A model generated the notes under the pieces. The model was given only the letters and a program-made list of their open reading frames with translations, did no database searches and was not told the DNA's origin. Below, in pieces: positions 36,298-46,198 of a stretch of DNA of 64,000 bases (position 1 is its first letter; each line of letters opens with the position of its first letter). A program made the position numbers and the translations under genes. This DNA is from Chitinimonas_A lacunae (GTDB lineage: Bacteria; Pseudomonadota; Gammaproteobacteria; Burkholderiales; Chitinimonadaceae): assembly GCF_042650885.1 (NCBI RefSeq), contig NZ_JBHSBU010000001.1, positions 2,666,001-2,730,000 of the forward strand, read 5' to 3'.

Positions 36298-37460
36298 ACG
36301 GTGTAGCCCCGCATCAGTTGCCGGTTTTCCCAGTCGCAGCGCAGCAGGACGCCCAGCGCCACCAGATTCATCACGATGCCGGAACCACCGAACGACAATA
36401 GCGGCAAGGTCAGGCCCTTGGTCGGCAACAGACCCATGTTCACGCCCATATTGATCACCGACTGCACCCCGATCCACACCCCGACACCCTGGGCGACCAG
36501 GGCGGCATAGTAGCGTTCGAGCCGCGCGGCCTGCATACCGATCGAGAAGGCGCGCCAGGCAAGCCAGGCAAACAGACAGATCACCAGCGCCACGCCGACA
36601 AAGCCCAGTTCCTCGGCGATGATGGCCATCAGAAAGTCGGTATGGGCTTCGGGCAGATAGGACAGCTTCTCGACCGAGCCGCCCAGTCCCACCCCGTACC
36701 ATTCACCGCGACCGAAGGCGATCAGCGAATGGCTGAGCTGGTAGCCCTTACCGTAGGGGTCGGCCCACGGGTCCATAAAGCCGATCAGTCGCTGGTAGCG
36801 ATAAGGCGCCGCCACGATCATGGCCACAAAGCCCAGCACCAGGATCAGCACGAGTCCGGCAAACAGCCGCCAGTCGAAGCCGCCCAGGAACAGGATGGCC
36901 ATGGCAATCGCCGTGATCACCACCAGTGCGCCGAAATCGGGTTCGGCCAGCAACAGCCCGCCGGTGATCAGCATCACCAGCGCCATCGGGAAGAAACCCT
37001 TCATCAGGCTGTGCATATAGGTGGCCTTGCGCACCGTGTAGTCGGCGGCGTACAGCACCACGCAGAACTTCATCGCTTCGGACGGCTGGAAGTTCACCAC
37101 CATCAGCGACAGCCAGCGCTTGGAGCCGTTGACTTCACGGCCGATGCCGGGCATCAGCACCAGAACCAGCAGAAAAGCCCCGATCAGAAACAGATAAGGC
37201 GCGTATTGCTGCCAGGTGCGCAGCGGTATCTGGAAGGCGACCAGTGCAGCGAGCAGGCCGACCGCCAGGAAGATGCCGTGGCGCAGCAGGAAATAGGTGG
37301 AACGAAAGCCCGTGTCGCGATCGACCTCGGCCATGGCGATCGAGGCCGAGTAGACCATCACCAGACCAATCGACAGCAAGGCCAGCACCGCCCAGATCAG
37401 GGCCTGGTCGTAGCCCAGCATCGGCGGGCGCTGACGGAACGCCTGGGTAAAGAAATTCAT
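36294..37460 (-). CDS. ftsW: Peptidoglycan glycosyltransferase FtsW
   Basis: SEDS-family polymerase of septal peptidoglycan. The product is 388 residues with about ten membrane helices. Conserved segments are GSKRWLSL, FQPSEAMKFCVVLYAADY and the C-terminal GLLPTKGLTLPLLSFGGSG loop. It overlaps murD upstream and murG downstream by 4-base ATGA junctions. It works with FtsI, encoded in the same cluster. Confidence 0.96.
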   Translation of the reverse strand: MNFFTQAFRQRPPMLGYDQALIWAVLALLSIGLVMVYSASIAMAEVDRDTGFRSTYFLLRHGIFLAVGLLAALVAFQIPLRTWQQYAPYLFLIGAFLLVLVLMPGIGREVNGSKRWLSLMVVNFQPSEAMKFCVVLYAADYTVRKATYMHSLMKGFFPMALVMLITGGLLLAEPDFGALVVITAIAMAILFLGGFDWRLFAGLVLILVLGFVAMIVAAPYRYQRLIGFMDPWADPYGKGYQLSHSLIAFGRGEWYGVGLGGSVEKLSYLPEAHTDFLMAIIAEELGFVGVALVICLFAWLAWRAFSIGMQAARLERYYAALVAQGVGVWIGVQSVINMGVNMGLLPTKGLTLPLLSFGGSGIVMNLVALGVLLRCDWENRQLMRGYTV

Positions 37461-38818
37461 GGGGATAGCGCCTTGACCGCCGCGATAAACACTTCGGCGC
37501 GGTGGCCATAGTTGCGGAACATATCGAAGCTCGCGCAGGCAGGCGACATCAATACGGCATCACCCGAGCGGGCGGCACGGCTGGCCAGCCTGACCGCCTC
37601 TTCCATCGAGGCGGCATCGATCAGTTCCACCCCGGCCGGCGCCAGGGCTTCGCGCAGACGCGGCGCATCGCGGCCGATCAATACCACTGCGCGGCATTTG
37701 CCACGGCAGGCGTCGGCCAAGGGGGTGAAATCCTGGCCCTTGCCGTCGCCGCCGGCGATCAGCACCACCGGGCGGTTCATTCCCTCGAGCGCGGCTTCGG
37801 TGGCGCCCACATTGGTGCCTTTGGAGTCGTCGTAGTAACTGACGCCTTCGCGCTCGGCCACCAGTTCGACCCGGTGCGGCAGTCCCTTGAACTGCTTGAG
37901 CGCCGCCACCAGCGGCAGCGTGGGCAGACCGATCGCCCGGGTCAGCGCCAGCGCCGCCAGCGCATTGGCGGCGTTGTGCAGGCCGGCGAGCGGCAGCTCC
38001 GAAGTCAGCAGCAGGGCAAAGTCGCCGCACACCAGCTCGGTATCGGGACCGGCGCGGCGCAGGCCGTATTCGCTGGGCGAGCGCGGGGCATCGAGGCCGA
38101 ACCAGAACACCTGACGACCCGGCCGGGCCATGCCACGGCAGTAGCCGTCTTCGCGGTTGAGCACCATGGCGCCCAAGCCTTCGAAGATCCGGCTCTTGGC
38201 ATTGGCGTAATGCAGCATCGAATCGTAACGGTCGAGATGGTCCTCGCTGACATTGAGGACCGTGGCGGCATCGGGCGCCAGGCTATAGGTGGTCTCGAGC
38301 TGGAAGCTCGATAGTTCGAGCACCCAGACATCGGGCAGCGGCCGCACTTCGGCTTCGACTTCGGACAGCACATCGAGGATCGGCAGGCCGATATTGCCGG
38401 CGGTCACCGTGACCATCCCGGCTGCCTCACACATCGCGCCGACCATGGCGGTCACGGTGGATTTGCCGTTGGAGCCGGTAATCGCGATCACCCGGCCGCC
38501 GACGCCGCTGCGGGCGAATACTTCGATATCGCCGATCGCCTCGATGCCGCGCGCCAGCGCTGCGGCAATCGCCGGCTGGCGCAGCGGCACGCCAGGGCTG
38601 ACCACCAGCAGCTCGGCCTCGGCAAAGGTCGCCTCGCCAAAGGCGCCGAGCCGGGTCTCGACCTGGGGCAGGGCGGCACGCAGGGCATCGAGATTGGCCG
38701 GGCGCTCCTGGCTGTCGGCCACTGTCACCACGGCACCACGCCGCGCCAGCCAGCGCGCCGCCGCCAGACCGCTGGCGCCCAGACCTACCACCGTCACCCG
38801 TTTACCGGCCCATTGCAT
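37457..38818 (-). CDS. murD: UDP-N-acetylmuramoylalanine--D-glutamate ligase MurD
   Basis: Mur ligase adding D-Glu. The product is 453 residues. It has an N-terminal Rossmann domain (VTVVGLGASGLAAARWLARR), ATP loop ITGSNGKSTVTAMV (about residue 113), the carbamylated-lysine region and NVSEDHLDRYDSM, and a C-terminal domain with YYDDSKGTNVGATEAAL and SPACASFDMFRNYGHRAEVF. It lies between mraY and ftsW, overlapping ftsW by 4 bases. Confidence 0.96.
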   Translation of the reverse strand: MQWAGKRVTVVGLGASGLAAARWLARRGAVVTVADSQERPANLDALRAALPQVETRLGAFGEATFAEAELLVVSPGVPLRQPAIAAALARGIEAIGDIEVFARSGVGGRVIAITGSNGKSTVTAMVGAMCEAAGMVTVTAGNIGLPILDVLSEVEAEVRPLPDVWVLELSSFQLETTYSLAPDAATVLNVSEDHLDRYDSMLHYANAKSRIFEGLGAMVLNREDGYCRGMARPGRQVFWFGLDAPRSPSEYGLRRAGPDTELVCGDFALLLTSELPLAGLHNAANALAALALTRAIGLPTLPLVAALKQFKGLPHRVELVAEREGVSYYDDSKGTNVGATEAALEGMNRPVVLIAGGDGKGQDFTPLADACRGKCRAVVLIGRDAPRLREALAPAGVELIDAASMEEAVRLASRAARSGDAVLMSPACASFDMFRNYGHRAEVFIAAVKALSP

Positions 38819-38842
38819 ATCCGTTCCCTCGTCGTATTGGCG

Positions 38843-39928
38843 TTAGCGCAGCTTCAAGGTGGCGAGCCCGGCCAGCACCAGCAGCATGGTGATGATCCAG
38901 AACCGCACCACGACCTGGGTTTCCTTCCACCCTTTCAACTCGTAGTGATGATGCAAGGGCGCCATACGGAACACCCGCTTGCCGGTGAGCTTGAACGAGG
39001 CCACCTGGATCATCACCGACAGCGCCTCCATCACGAACACTCCGCCCATCACGAACAGTACGATTTCCTGCCGCACGATCACCGCCACCGTGCCGAGCGC
39101 CGCCCCCAGCGCCAGGGCGCCGACGTCACCCATGAACACTTCGGCCGGATAGGCGTTGAACCAGAGAAAGCCCAGCCCCGAGCCCGCCATGGCGGCGAGG
39201 AACACGGTCAGCTCGCCCGCGCCGGGAATATGGGGCTGTAGCAGATAGGCGGCGAATTTGGCGTTGCCGGCCACATAGGCAAAGATCGCCAGGGCGCTGG
39301 CCACCATCACGGTCGGCATGATGGCCAGACCGTCGAGACCGTCGGTCAGGTTGACCGCATTGGAGGTGCCGACGATCACGCAGTAGGTCAGCACCATAAA
39401 GCCGAACAGGCCGAAGGGATAGGCCACGTGCTTGAAGAACGGCACGATCAGCTCGAAGCTGGTCGGCGACGGCGCGCTGTGCCACAGATACCAGCCGGCC
39501 GCCAGCGCCAGCACCGACTGACCGGCGAGCTTGGCCCGCGCCGACAGCCCGGCCGGATTGCGCAGCGCCACCTTCTTGTAGTCGTCGATAAAGCCGATCA
39601 CCCCGGTGCCCAGGGTCACCAGCAGCACCAGCCAGATGAAGCGGTTGTTCAGATCGGCCCACAGCAAGGTGGTGAGGCCGATCGACAGCAGGATCAGCGT
39701 ACCGCCCATGGTGGGCGTGCCGGCCTTGACCAGATGGGTCTGCGGGCCGTCGTCGCGCACGGCCTGGCCGACCTTGAGCTCGGTCAGCTTGCGGATCACC
39801 CACGGTCCGAGCAGGAACGAGATAAACAGCGAGGTCATCGTGGCCAGCACGGCGCGCAGCGTGATGTAGCTGAAAACATTGAAGGCACGGATCGAATCGC
39901 CGAGCCAGTCGGCCAACCAAAGCAGCAT
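38843..39928 (-). CDS. mraY: Phospho-N-acetylmuramoyl-pentapeptide-transferase MraY
   Basis: Integral membrane enzyme making lipid I from undecaprenyl phosphate and UDP-MurNAc-pentapeptide. The product is 361 residues with about ten helices. The catalytic acidic motifs include GFIDDYKKV, NAVNLTDGLDGLA and PAEVFMGDVGALALG; the C-terminal loop MAPLHHHYELKGW is the family HHH motif. The start MLLWLADWLG at 39928, one base after the murF stop codon, gives the usual length and is preferred to 39949. Confidence 0.96.
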   Translation of the reverse strand: MLLWLADWLGDSIRAFNVFSYITLRAVLATMTSLFISFLLGPWVIRKLTELKVGQAVRDDGPQTHLVKAGTPTMGGTLILLSIGLTTLLWADLNNRFIWLVLLVTLGTGVIGFIDDYKKVALRNPAGLSARAKLAGQSVLALAAGWYLWHSAPSPTSFELIVPFFKHVAYPFGLFGFMVLTYCVIVGTSNAVNLTDGLDGLAIMPTVMVASALAIFAYVAGNAKFAAYLLQPHIPGAGELTVFLAAMAGSGLGFLWFNAYPAEVFMGDVGALALGAALGTVAVIVRQEIVLFVMGGVFVMEALSVMIQVASFKLTGKRVFRMAPLHHHYELKGWKETQVVVRFWIITMLLVLAGLATLKLR

Positions 39929-39929
39929 G

Positions 39930-41318
39930 TCAGACTTTCGTGCCGGCACAGCCGGCGGGATCGATCAAACCGGCCACCACACGCTCCATCTGCATAAAGC
40001 GCGATCCCTTGACCAGGATGCTGGCGGCAGGCACGGGTTCGGCCGCCAGGGCGTCGAGCAGCGCCTCGCGGCTGGCGTGGATACTGGCACCTTCGCCAAA
40101 GGCGGCGGCGGCGTGGCTCATCTGCTTACCCAGGGTAAACAGCCGCTCGATGCCGCGTTCGCGCGCATAGGCACCGATCTCGGCATGGCGCGCTTCGACC
40201 TCGCCGCCGATTTCCCCCATATCGCCCAGCACCAGCCAACGCGGCCCGGTCAGTTCCGCCAGCACGTCGATCGCAGCACGCATCGAGTTGGGATTGGCGT
40301 TATAGGTGTCATCGATCAGCAAGGCCCCACTGGCGGCCCGCTTGGGCTGCAAACGGCCTTTGACGCCGGCGTAGTCGGACAGGCCCGCGGCAATTGCCTC
40401 GGTCGGCAGGCCAAGCGCCAGACCGACGGCGGCTGCCGCCAGGGCATTGGCCACATTGTGGCGACCCGGCACCCGCAGCTCGACCGCGGCTTCGCCCTCG
40501 GGCGTGGTCAGGGTGAAGCGGGTGGTCAGCGCGTCGCCGTCGATGGCGCGTGCGCCCACGGCAGCACGCTGGTCGAGCGCAAAGTCGATCACCTGGCGGC
40601 CCAGCGCCAGGGTGCGCCAGTAGTCAGCGAATTCATCGTCGGCATTGATCACCGCCACGCCCTCGGCCGCCAGCCCGGAGAAGATCTCCCCTTTGGCCTT
40701 GGCGACACCGGCAACCGAACCCAGGTATTCGAGATGACCGGCACCGGCATTGTTGACCAGTGCGACCTGCGGCCGGGCCAGGCCCGTCAGATAGGCGATC
40801 TCGCCGAAATGGTTCATGCCCATTTCGAGCACGGCATAGCGATGGCGCGGCTCAAGCCGCAGCAGCATCAGCGGCACGCCGATATGGTTGTTGAGATTGC
40901 CTTCGGTGGCCAGCACCGACTCGGCGCCGGCATGGCGGCGCAGGATGGCACCGACCATTTCCTTGACGCTGGTCTTGCCGTTGGTGCCGGTAATCGCCAC
41001 CACCACCGGCTGGCAACGGGCGCGCCAGTCGGCAGCCAGCCGTCCCAGCGCGGCGAGCGGATCACCCACTTCGATCCGGCTCGTACCGGGCGGCCATTGC
41101 CGACCCGGCTCGACCACCGCCGCGACCGCACCGGCGGCCAGCGCAGCGGTGACGAAGTCATGGCCGTCGTAACGTTCGCCACTCAAGGCGACAAACAGGT
41201 CGCCCGGACGGATCGTGCGGCTGTCGGTCACGACCCGGCAGAAAGCCAGGCTGCCGTCGCCGATCAAGGGCGCGCCTAATACCGTGGCAGCATCGGCCAG
41301 GGTGCTCATCGGATTCAT
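39930..41318 (-). CDS. murF: UDP-MurNAc-tripeptide--D-Ala-D-Ala ligase MurF
   Basis: Completes the UDP-MurNAc-pentapeptide. The product is 462 residues. The N-terminal Mur domain shows VVTDSRTIRPGDLFVALSGE, the ATP loop is ITGTNGKTSVKEMV (about residue 110), then LEMGMNHFGEIAYLT and IDDTYNANPNSMRAA, both characteristic of MurF. Its ATG overlaps the murE stop by 4 bases. Another ATG two codons downstream of the first is equally possible as the start. Confidence 0.95.
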   Translation of the reverse strand: MNPMSTLADAATVLGAPLIGDGSLAFCRVVTDSRTIRPGDLFVALSGERYDGHDFVTAALAAGAVAAVVEPGRQWPPGTSRIEVGDPLAALGRLAADWRARCQPVVVAITGTNGKTSVKEMVGAILRRHAGAESVLATEGNLNNHIGVPLMLLRLEPRHRYAVLEMGMNHFGEIAYLTGLARPQVALVNNAGAGHLEYLGSVAGVAKAKGEIFSGLAAEGVAVINADDEFADYWRTLALGRQVIDFALDQRAAVGARAIDGDALTTRFTLTTPEGEAAVELRVPGRHNVANALAAAAVGLALGLPTEAIAAGLSDYAGVKGRLQPKRAASGALLIDDTYNANPNSMRAAIDVLAELTGPRWLVLGDMGEIGGEVEARHAEIGAYARERGIERLFTLGKQMSHAAAAFGEGASIHASREALLDALAAEPVPAASILVKGSRFMQMERVVAGLIDPAGCAGTKV

Positions 41319-42793
41319 GCGTTCACCTCACGTCCGGCCAGCGCCGCAGCAGCGACGGTCAGATCGGAAAAAGGATGCTTGATGCCGTTAATGTCCTGGT
41401 AGTCCTCATGGCCTTTACCGGCGATCAGCACCACATCGCTCGGACCGGCCTCGGCCACTGCCAGCCCGATCGCCGCCGCACGGTCGCTCTCGACCAGATG
41501 GCTGGCCCGGCCGGGGCCAGCCAGGCCCGGCAGGATATCGTCGATGATGGCCTGCGGCGCTTCGGTGCGCGGGTTGTCGCTGGTGACGATGGCCAGATCG
41601 GCCAGCTCACGGGCAATCTGGCCCATCTGCGGCCGCTTGCCGCGATCGCGGTCGCCACCGCAGCCAAAGACGCATAACAGCCGGCCACCCGGCGGCAGGA
41701 TCTCGCGCAGCGTGCTCAGCGCCTTATCGAGGGCATCCGGCGTATGGGCATAGTCGACCAGTACCAGCGGCTGGCCATTGCCACCCAACCGGTCCATCCG
41801 GCCGCTGGCGGACTGGATCCGCCCCAGCACAGCCAAGGCTGCGTCGAAGTCCACGCCTTCGCGCAACAGGACGCCCAGGCAGGCCAGCAGGTTATAGGCA
41901 TTGAAGCGGCCGATCAGCGGGCTCTTGAGCTCGCCGCGTCCCCACGGCGACACTACATCGATGCGCAGGCCATCAAGGCTCTGGCGCAAGCGCTCGCCGC
42001 GCAGCTCCCCGGTCTCCAGACCGTAACCGAGCCGCAGTCCGGCAGGCAGACGGGCATACAGCGCGGCGCCGAACGGATCATCGATATTGATCACCGCATG
42101 TCGCAGTTCAGGACGCAGGAACAGGCTGGCCTTGGCTTCGCCATAGCTGGCCATGTCGCCATGGAAGTCGAGATGGTCGCGGGTCAGATTGGTAAAGATG
42201 GCGCTACGAAATGGCACGCCTTCGACCCGGCCGAGCGAGAGGGCGTGCGAGGACGCCTCCATACAGACCCGCTGGGCGCCCTGCTGGCGGAAATCGGCCA
42301 GCAGCCTTTGCAAGGAGACCGCATCGGGCGTGGTATGGCTGGCAGTTTGCAGTGCGTCGAGAAAGCCGTAGCCCACCGTGCCGATCAAGGCAGTCCGCTG
42401 CCCGAGCAGCCCGAAGGCCTGGGTCAGCCAATGAGCACACGAGGTTTTGCCGTTGGTGCCGGTGACACCGACCATCGCCAGTTGGCGCGCAGGCTCACCC
42501 AACAGATGAGCCGCGACCAGGCCCGCGCGCTGGCGCAGCCCGGCCACGGCAAGATTGGGCAGTTGCCAGTCTTCCGGCCAGGAGAAACCTTCGGCCTCCC
42601 ACAACACCGCCGAGCAGCCGGCAGCGATCGCCTGGGCGATATGGGCACGACCGTCGCTGCGCTCGCCGCCGAAGGCCAGGAATACCTGGCCGGAACTGGC
42701 ACGGCGGCTGTCGGCACAAGGCAGCAGGCCCGCCGCGACCGCGTCGATGGCAGCGCGTTCAGCGAGGCTTAAAGGCGTGGCTGGCGGAATCAA
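41315..42793 (-). CDS. murE: UDP-MurNAc-L-Ala-D-Glu:meso-diaminopimelate ligase MurE
   Basis: Adds the third amino acid of the stem peptide. The product is 492 residues. The ATP loop is GVTGTNGKTSCAHWL (about residue 112), with MEASSHALSLGR in the UDP-MurNAc binding region and the C-terminal motif TSDNPRTE. DNPR is the signature of enzymes using meso-diaminopimelate rather than lysine. Four-base overlaps with ftsI upstream and murF downstream indicate coupled translation. Confidence 0.96.
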   Translation of the reverse strand: MIPPATPLSLAERAAIDAVAAGLLPCADSRRASSGQVFLAFGGERSDGRAHIAQAIAAGCSAVLWEAEGFSWPEDWQLPNLAVAGLRQRAGLVAAHLLGEPARQLAMVGVTGTNGKTSCAHWLTQAFGLLGQRTALIGTVGYGFLDALQTASHTTPDAVSLQRLLADFRQQGAQRVCMEASSHALSLGRVEGVPFRSAIFTNLTRDHLDFHGDMASYGEAKASLFLRPELRHAVINIDDPFGAALYARLPAGLRLGYGLETGELRGERLRQSLDGLRIDVVSPWGRGELKSPLIGRFNAYNLLACLGVLLREGVDFDAALAVLGRIQSASGRMDRLGGNGQPLVLVDYAHTPDALDKALSTLREILPPGGRLLCVFGCGGDRDRGKRPQMGQIARELADLAIVTSDNPRTEAPQAIIDDILPGLAGPGRASHLVESDRAAAIGLAVAEAGPSDVVLIAGKGHEDYQDINGIKHPFSDLTVAAAALAGREVNA

Positions 42794-44526
42794 AACGGCT
42801 CCTCCTTGACTTCTGGCTCGTCCGGGTTGGGCAGCAGGATGTTGTTAAGCGGTGCATCGGGCGGCACGCCGAGCGTGCGCAGGGTTTCCTTGACCACCCG
42901 GCTGAAGGCCGGCGCAGCAACCACCCCGCCGTAGTAACCGCCCACGGTCGGCTCGTCGATCATCACCGCCACAATCAGGCGCGGGTCGGAGATCGGCGCG
43001 ATACCGACAAACGAGGCCACATAGTGTTCAGAGGAATAGCCGCCGCTCGAGAGCTTCTTGGCCGTACCGGTCTTGCCGCCGACCCGATAGCCGGGCACCT
43101 GGGCCCGGATCGCCGTGCCGCCAGGTTGCGTCACCATTTCCAGCATCTTGCGCACGGCCATGGCGTTCTCGGCCGAAATCACTCGCCGGCCGGGCAAAGG
43201 CGCCACCAGACGTTGGAAGGTAATCGGCCGGATCTGGCCATCGGTGGCAAAGATCTGATAGGCCTTGGCAATCTGGATCAGGCTGACCGACAGGCCATAG
43301 CCATAAGACATGGTGGCCTGCTCGATCGGGCGCCAGCTCTTCCATGGCCGCAGGCGGCCGCTGGCTTCGCCGGGGAAGCCCGTATGAGGTGGCTCGCCGA
43401 TGCCGACCTGGTCGTAGAATTCCCACAGATAGTCGCGATCGAGCGTCAGTGCGATCTTGGCTGTGCCGATATTGCTCGATTTCTGCACCACGCCCTCGAC
43501 CGTCAAGGCGCCGTAGGCATGGGTGTCGTGGATGGTATTGGGGCCGATGGTATAGGCGCCGCCTCCGGTGGAAACCACCGTATCGGGGGAATACTTGCCG
43601 CTTTCCAGGGCTGCCGCGATGCTGATCGGCTTCATGGTGGAGCCGGGTTCGTACAGATCGGTCACGGCCCGATTGCGTCGCACCGCAGGCTCGAAGCGAC
43701 CACGGTTGTTGGGGTTGTAGGTAGGCAGATTGGCCAGTGCCAGCACTTCGCCGGTCTTGGCGTCGAGCACCACGATGCCGCCCGCCTTGGCGCGGTGGGT
43801 CTCGATGGTGTTCTTGAGTTCGCGGAAAGCGATGTATTGGATTTTGCGGTCGATCGACAGCGTCAGGGTCTGACCGTCGCGCGGCTGCTCGATGCTGGCC
43901 ACATCCTCGACCACATAGCCACGGCGATCGCGGATCACGTGGCGACTGCCGAGCCGGCCGGCCAGCATCGATTCCTTGGTCAGCTCGAAGCCTTCCTGGC
44001 CCTTGTTGTCGATATCGGTGTAACCGATCACATGGGCCATCATTTCGCCGTCGGGATAGAAACGACGGTACTCGGCCTGCTTGAATACGCCAGGCACGCC
44101 GAGCCGCATCACCCGCTCGGCGTCGCCCGGCGGCAGATGGCGCTTGAGATAGACGAAATCGCGTTTTTTATCGGCCAGGCGGCGGCGCAGATCGTTTTCC
44201 GGCACCCCGAGCGCCTGGGCCAGATCGCTGAGCTGCTTGGGCTTGAGCTCGGCCATGGCGCTCGGGCTGGCCCAGATCGACTGCGCCGGGCTGGAAATGG
44301 CCAGGGGCTCGCCATTGCGGTCGGTAATGGCGCCACGGTTGGCTTCAAGCGTCAGGCGGCGGCCGTAGCGGGCCTCGCCCTGTTCGCGCAGGAATTCTTC
44401 CTGATAGCCCTGCAAATAGGCGGCGCGGCCGACCAACACCGAAAACAGCAGCAGCAGACTGCCCAGCGTGAGCCAGGCACGCCAGGGCTGCAATTGCAAA
44501 GTCGGGTTGGAACTGGTCTTGTACAC
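42790..44526 (-). CDS. ftsI: Septal penicillin-binding protein FtsI (PBP3)
   Basis: Class B transpeptidase for septal peptidoglycan. The product is 578 residues. A short cytoplasmic tail and one membrane helix (about 17-36, LTLGSLLLLFSVLVGRAA) are followed by the PBP dimerisation domain with RGAITDRNGEPLA. The transpeptidase domain has the nucleophile motif STMK in EPGSTMKPISIA, the second motif SSN in KSSNIGTAK, and KTGT in GGKTGTAKKL. It lies 9 bases after ftsL and overlaps murE by 4. Confidence 0.97.
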   Translation of the reverse strand: MYKTSSNPTLQLQPWRAWLTLGSLLLLFSVLVGRAAYLQGYQEEFLREQGEARYGRRLTLEANRGAITDRNGEPLAISSPAQSIWASPSAMAELKPKQLSDLAQALGVPENDLRRRLADKKRDFVYLKRHLPPGDAERVMRLGVPGVFKQAEYRRFYPDGEMMAHVIGYTDIDNKGQEGFELTKESMLAGRLGSRHVIRDRRGYVVEDVASIEQPRDGQTLTLSIDRKIQYIAFRELKNTIETHRAKAGGIVVLDAKTGEVLALANLPTYNPNNRGRFEPAVRRNRAVTDLYEPGSTMKPISIAAALESGKYSPDTVVSTGGGAYTIGPNTIHDTHAYGALTVEGVVQKSSNIGTAKIALTLDRDYLWEFYDQVGIGEPPHTGFPGEASGRLRPWKSWRPIEQATMSYGYGLSVSLIQIAKAYQIFATDGQIRPITFQRLVAPLPGRRVISAENAMAVRKMLEMVTQPGGTAIRAQVPGYRVGGKTGTAKKLSSGGYSSEHYVASFVGIAPISDPRLIVAVMIDEPTVGGYYGGVVAAPAFSRVVKETLRTLGVPPDAPLNNILLPNPDEPEVKEEPF

Positions 44527-44535
44527 CCTGGCACC

Positions 44536-44817
44536 TTAGTGACTACGCTCGCGTGCCTGGGTCGGCACGACCTGGATCCGGCCCTGTTCCGGCACCCGCA
44601 TATTGAGGCGGCTGCCGGCTTCCTTTTCGATGCGAGAATGCATGGCCCAGGTGCTCTGCTCCAATTGCAGTTGTCCCCATTCGACCTCGATCCGGCGTGC
44701 TTCCTGTTGTGCCGCCTGTAGTTCGATATAGGCGCGGCGCGCCTTGTGCTGAGATGTCACCACACCGATGGCGCAGGCCAGCAGGACTGCGAGCAGCAAC
44801 AGATTCAGACGAGTCAC
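44536..44817 (-). CDS. ftsL: Cell division protein FtsL
   Basis: Small bitopic divisome protein. The product is 93 residues with a membrane helix at the N-terminus (about 4-20, LNLLLLAVLLACAIGVV). A periplasmic coiled coil follows (about 25-75, ARRAYIELQAAQQEARRIEV). It is recognised mainly by size, topology and its place between rsmH and ftsI. It overlaps rsmH by an ATGA junction. It is expected to act with FtsQ and FtsB to activate FtsW-FtsI. Confidence 0.92.
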   Translation of the reverse strand: MTRLNLLLLAVLLACAIGVVTSQHKARRAYIELQAAQQEARRIEVEWGQLQLEQSTWAMHSRIEKEAGSRLNMRVPEQGRIQVVPTQARERSH

Positions 44818-45755
44818 AGCGGCGCACCGGTACGTTCGGCAATCCGGAGAATGGCACTGCGGGCACGCGGATTGGCCGCCACCTCGGCGCTGCTGGCCCG
44901 GACCGGCTTGCCGACCAGCCGCAGCGGCGCTTCGCCGATCTCGGCCGCCCGGATCGGCAGCCGGGACGGCAGCTTGTCGGCCTGGGCAGCATCGGCCATA
45001 TAGCGTTTGACGATACGGTCTTCCAGAGAATGGAAGGCGATCACGGCGAGCCGGCCACCGGTTCGCAGTCGGGATAGCGCCTGAGGCAGCGTCAGCGCGA
45101 GTTCCTCAAGCTCCCGATTGATGAAAATCCGTATAGCCTGGAAAGTACGCGTCGCCGGATCCTGGCCCGGCTCGCGGGTGCGGACGACGCGCGCCACGAT
45201 CTGGGCAAGTTGTCGGGTTGTGGCGATAGGCCCTTGCTCGCGAGCCGTAACAATCGCGCCTGCAATCTGTTGAGCAAACCGCTCTTCGCCATAATCTCTG
45301 ATCACCTCCGCAATATCGGCGCGCTCGGCGCTCGCCAACCACTGCGCCGCAGTCATGCCACGGCTTTGATCCATGCGCATATCGAGCGGCGCATCGAAAC
45401 GGAAACTGAAACCGCGTGCCGCCTCATCGAGTTGCGGCGAAGACACGCCAAGGTCCATCAGCACGCCATCGAGCTGGTCGATGCCGAGTCGGTCGAGTTC
45501 AGTGCCAAGGTCACTGAAACCGGCGTGAACGATCGTAAAGCGAGGATCGGCGATCGTGGCGGCATCGGCCACCGCGCTCAGGTCGCGGTCAAAGGCGATC
45601 AGCCGGCCGGCGGCGCCGAGCCGCGACAGGATCAGCCGGCTGTGCCCGCCCCGACCATAGGTGCAATCGACGTAGACGCCGTCGGGCCGGATGCCCAGGG
45701 CCTCGACCGCTTCGTCGAGCAACACCGTGCGGTGCGAAAAAACCGATACGCTCAC
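44814..45755 (-). CDS. rsmH: 16S rRNA (cytosine1402-N4)-methyltransferase RsmH
   Basis: Methylates C1402 of 16S rRNA (also called MraW). The product is 313 residues. The N-terminus VFSHRTVLLDEAVEAL is typical, then the SAM-binding segment VDCTYGRGGHS and DGVLMDLGVSSPQLDEAARGFSF written in two parts (DLGVSSPQLD and RGFSF). AVIAFHSLEDRIVKRYM is near the C-terminus. The start is a GTG at 45755 that overlaps the mraZ stop as GTGA. The frame is open to 45845, but that extension lies inside mraZ. Confidence 0.95.
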   Translation of the reverse strand: MSVSVFSHRTVLLDEAVEALGIRPDGVYVDCTYGRGGHSRLILSRLGAAGRLIAFDRDLSAVADAATIADPRFTIVHAGFSDLGTELDRLGIDQLDGVLMDLGVSSPQLDEAARGFSFRFDAPLDMRMDQSRGMTAAQWLASAERADIAEVIRDYGEERFAQQIAGAIVTAREQGPIATTRQLAQIVARVVRTREPGQDPATRTFQAIRIFINRELEELALTLPQALSRLRTGGRLAVIAFHSLEDRIVKRYMADAAQADKLPSRLPIRAAEIGEAPLRLVGKPVRASSAEVAANPRARSAILRIAERTGAPL

Positions 45756-46198
45756 AACACAAATCCATCGAGCTGGGCCGCAATTTCTTGCGGCGACATG
45801 GCCAGGGCGGCTGCGGTCTGGGCTTGCCAGCGCAGCTCGTCCCACAATTCGAACTTGCTGCCCAGGCCAACCAATGCCACCGACCGCCCCAGGGCGGCGA
45901 AGCTGCGCAAGGCAGGCGCGATCAGAATGCGCCCGGCCGCATCGAGCTCGACCTCTTCGGCATGACCGAGGATCAGCCGCTGTAGGGCACGGGCCTGCGG
46001 ATTGAAAGCCGGCAGGTTATTCAGTTTGTCGCGGACGGGCAGCCAGGAGGGGTGCGGATAGATAAGCAGGCATCGGCTCGGGTCCACCGTCACGATCAGG
46101 CGACCCTCACCCTGTTCGAGCAGCGCGTCACGATGCTTGGCCGGTATGGCCAGTCGTCCCTTGCTGTCGAGGTTCAGGTTGGTGACGCCGCTGAACAT
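45752..46198 (-). CDS. mraZ: Transcriptional regulator MraZ
   Basis: DNA-binding regulator of the dcw cluster. The product is 148 residues with two SpoVT/AbrB-like MraZ repeats: LDSKGRLAIPAKHRDAL (about 9-25) and VELDAAGRILIAPALRSFA (about 82-100). Both contain the D-x-x-GR core. The ATG at 46198 gives the standard start MFSGVTNLNLD; an upstream ATG at 46216 adds six residues. MraZ of other bacteria binds direct repeats at its own promoter, and such repeats are visible at 46359-46392. Confidence 0.95.
   Translation of the reverse strand: MFSGVTNLNLDSKGRLAIPAKHRDALLEQGEGRLIVTVDPSRCLLIYPHPSWLPVRDKLNNLPAFNPQARALQRLILGHAEEVELDAAGRILIAPALRSFAALGRSVALVGLGSKFELWDELRWQAQTAAALAMSPQEIAAQLDGFVL

Noticed and set aside
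39879..41279. Plus-strand frame opposite murF
   Set aside because: Antisense shadow. murF motifs and the operon overlaps are on the minus strand.
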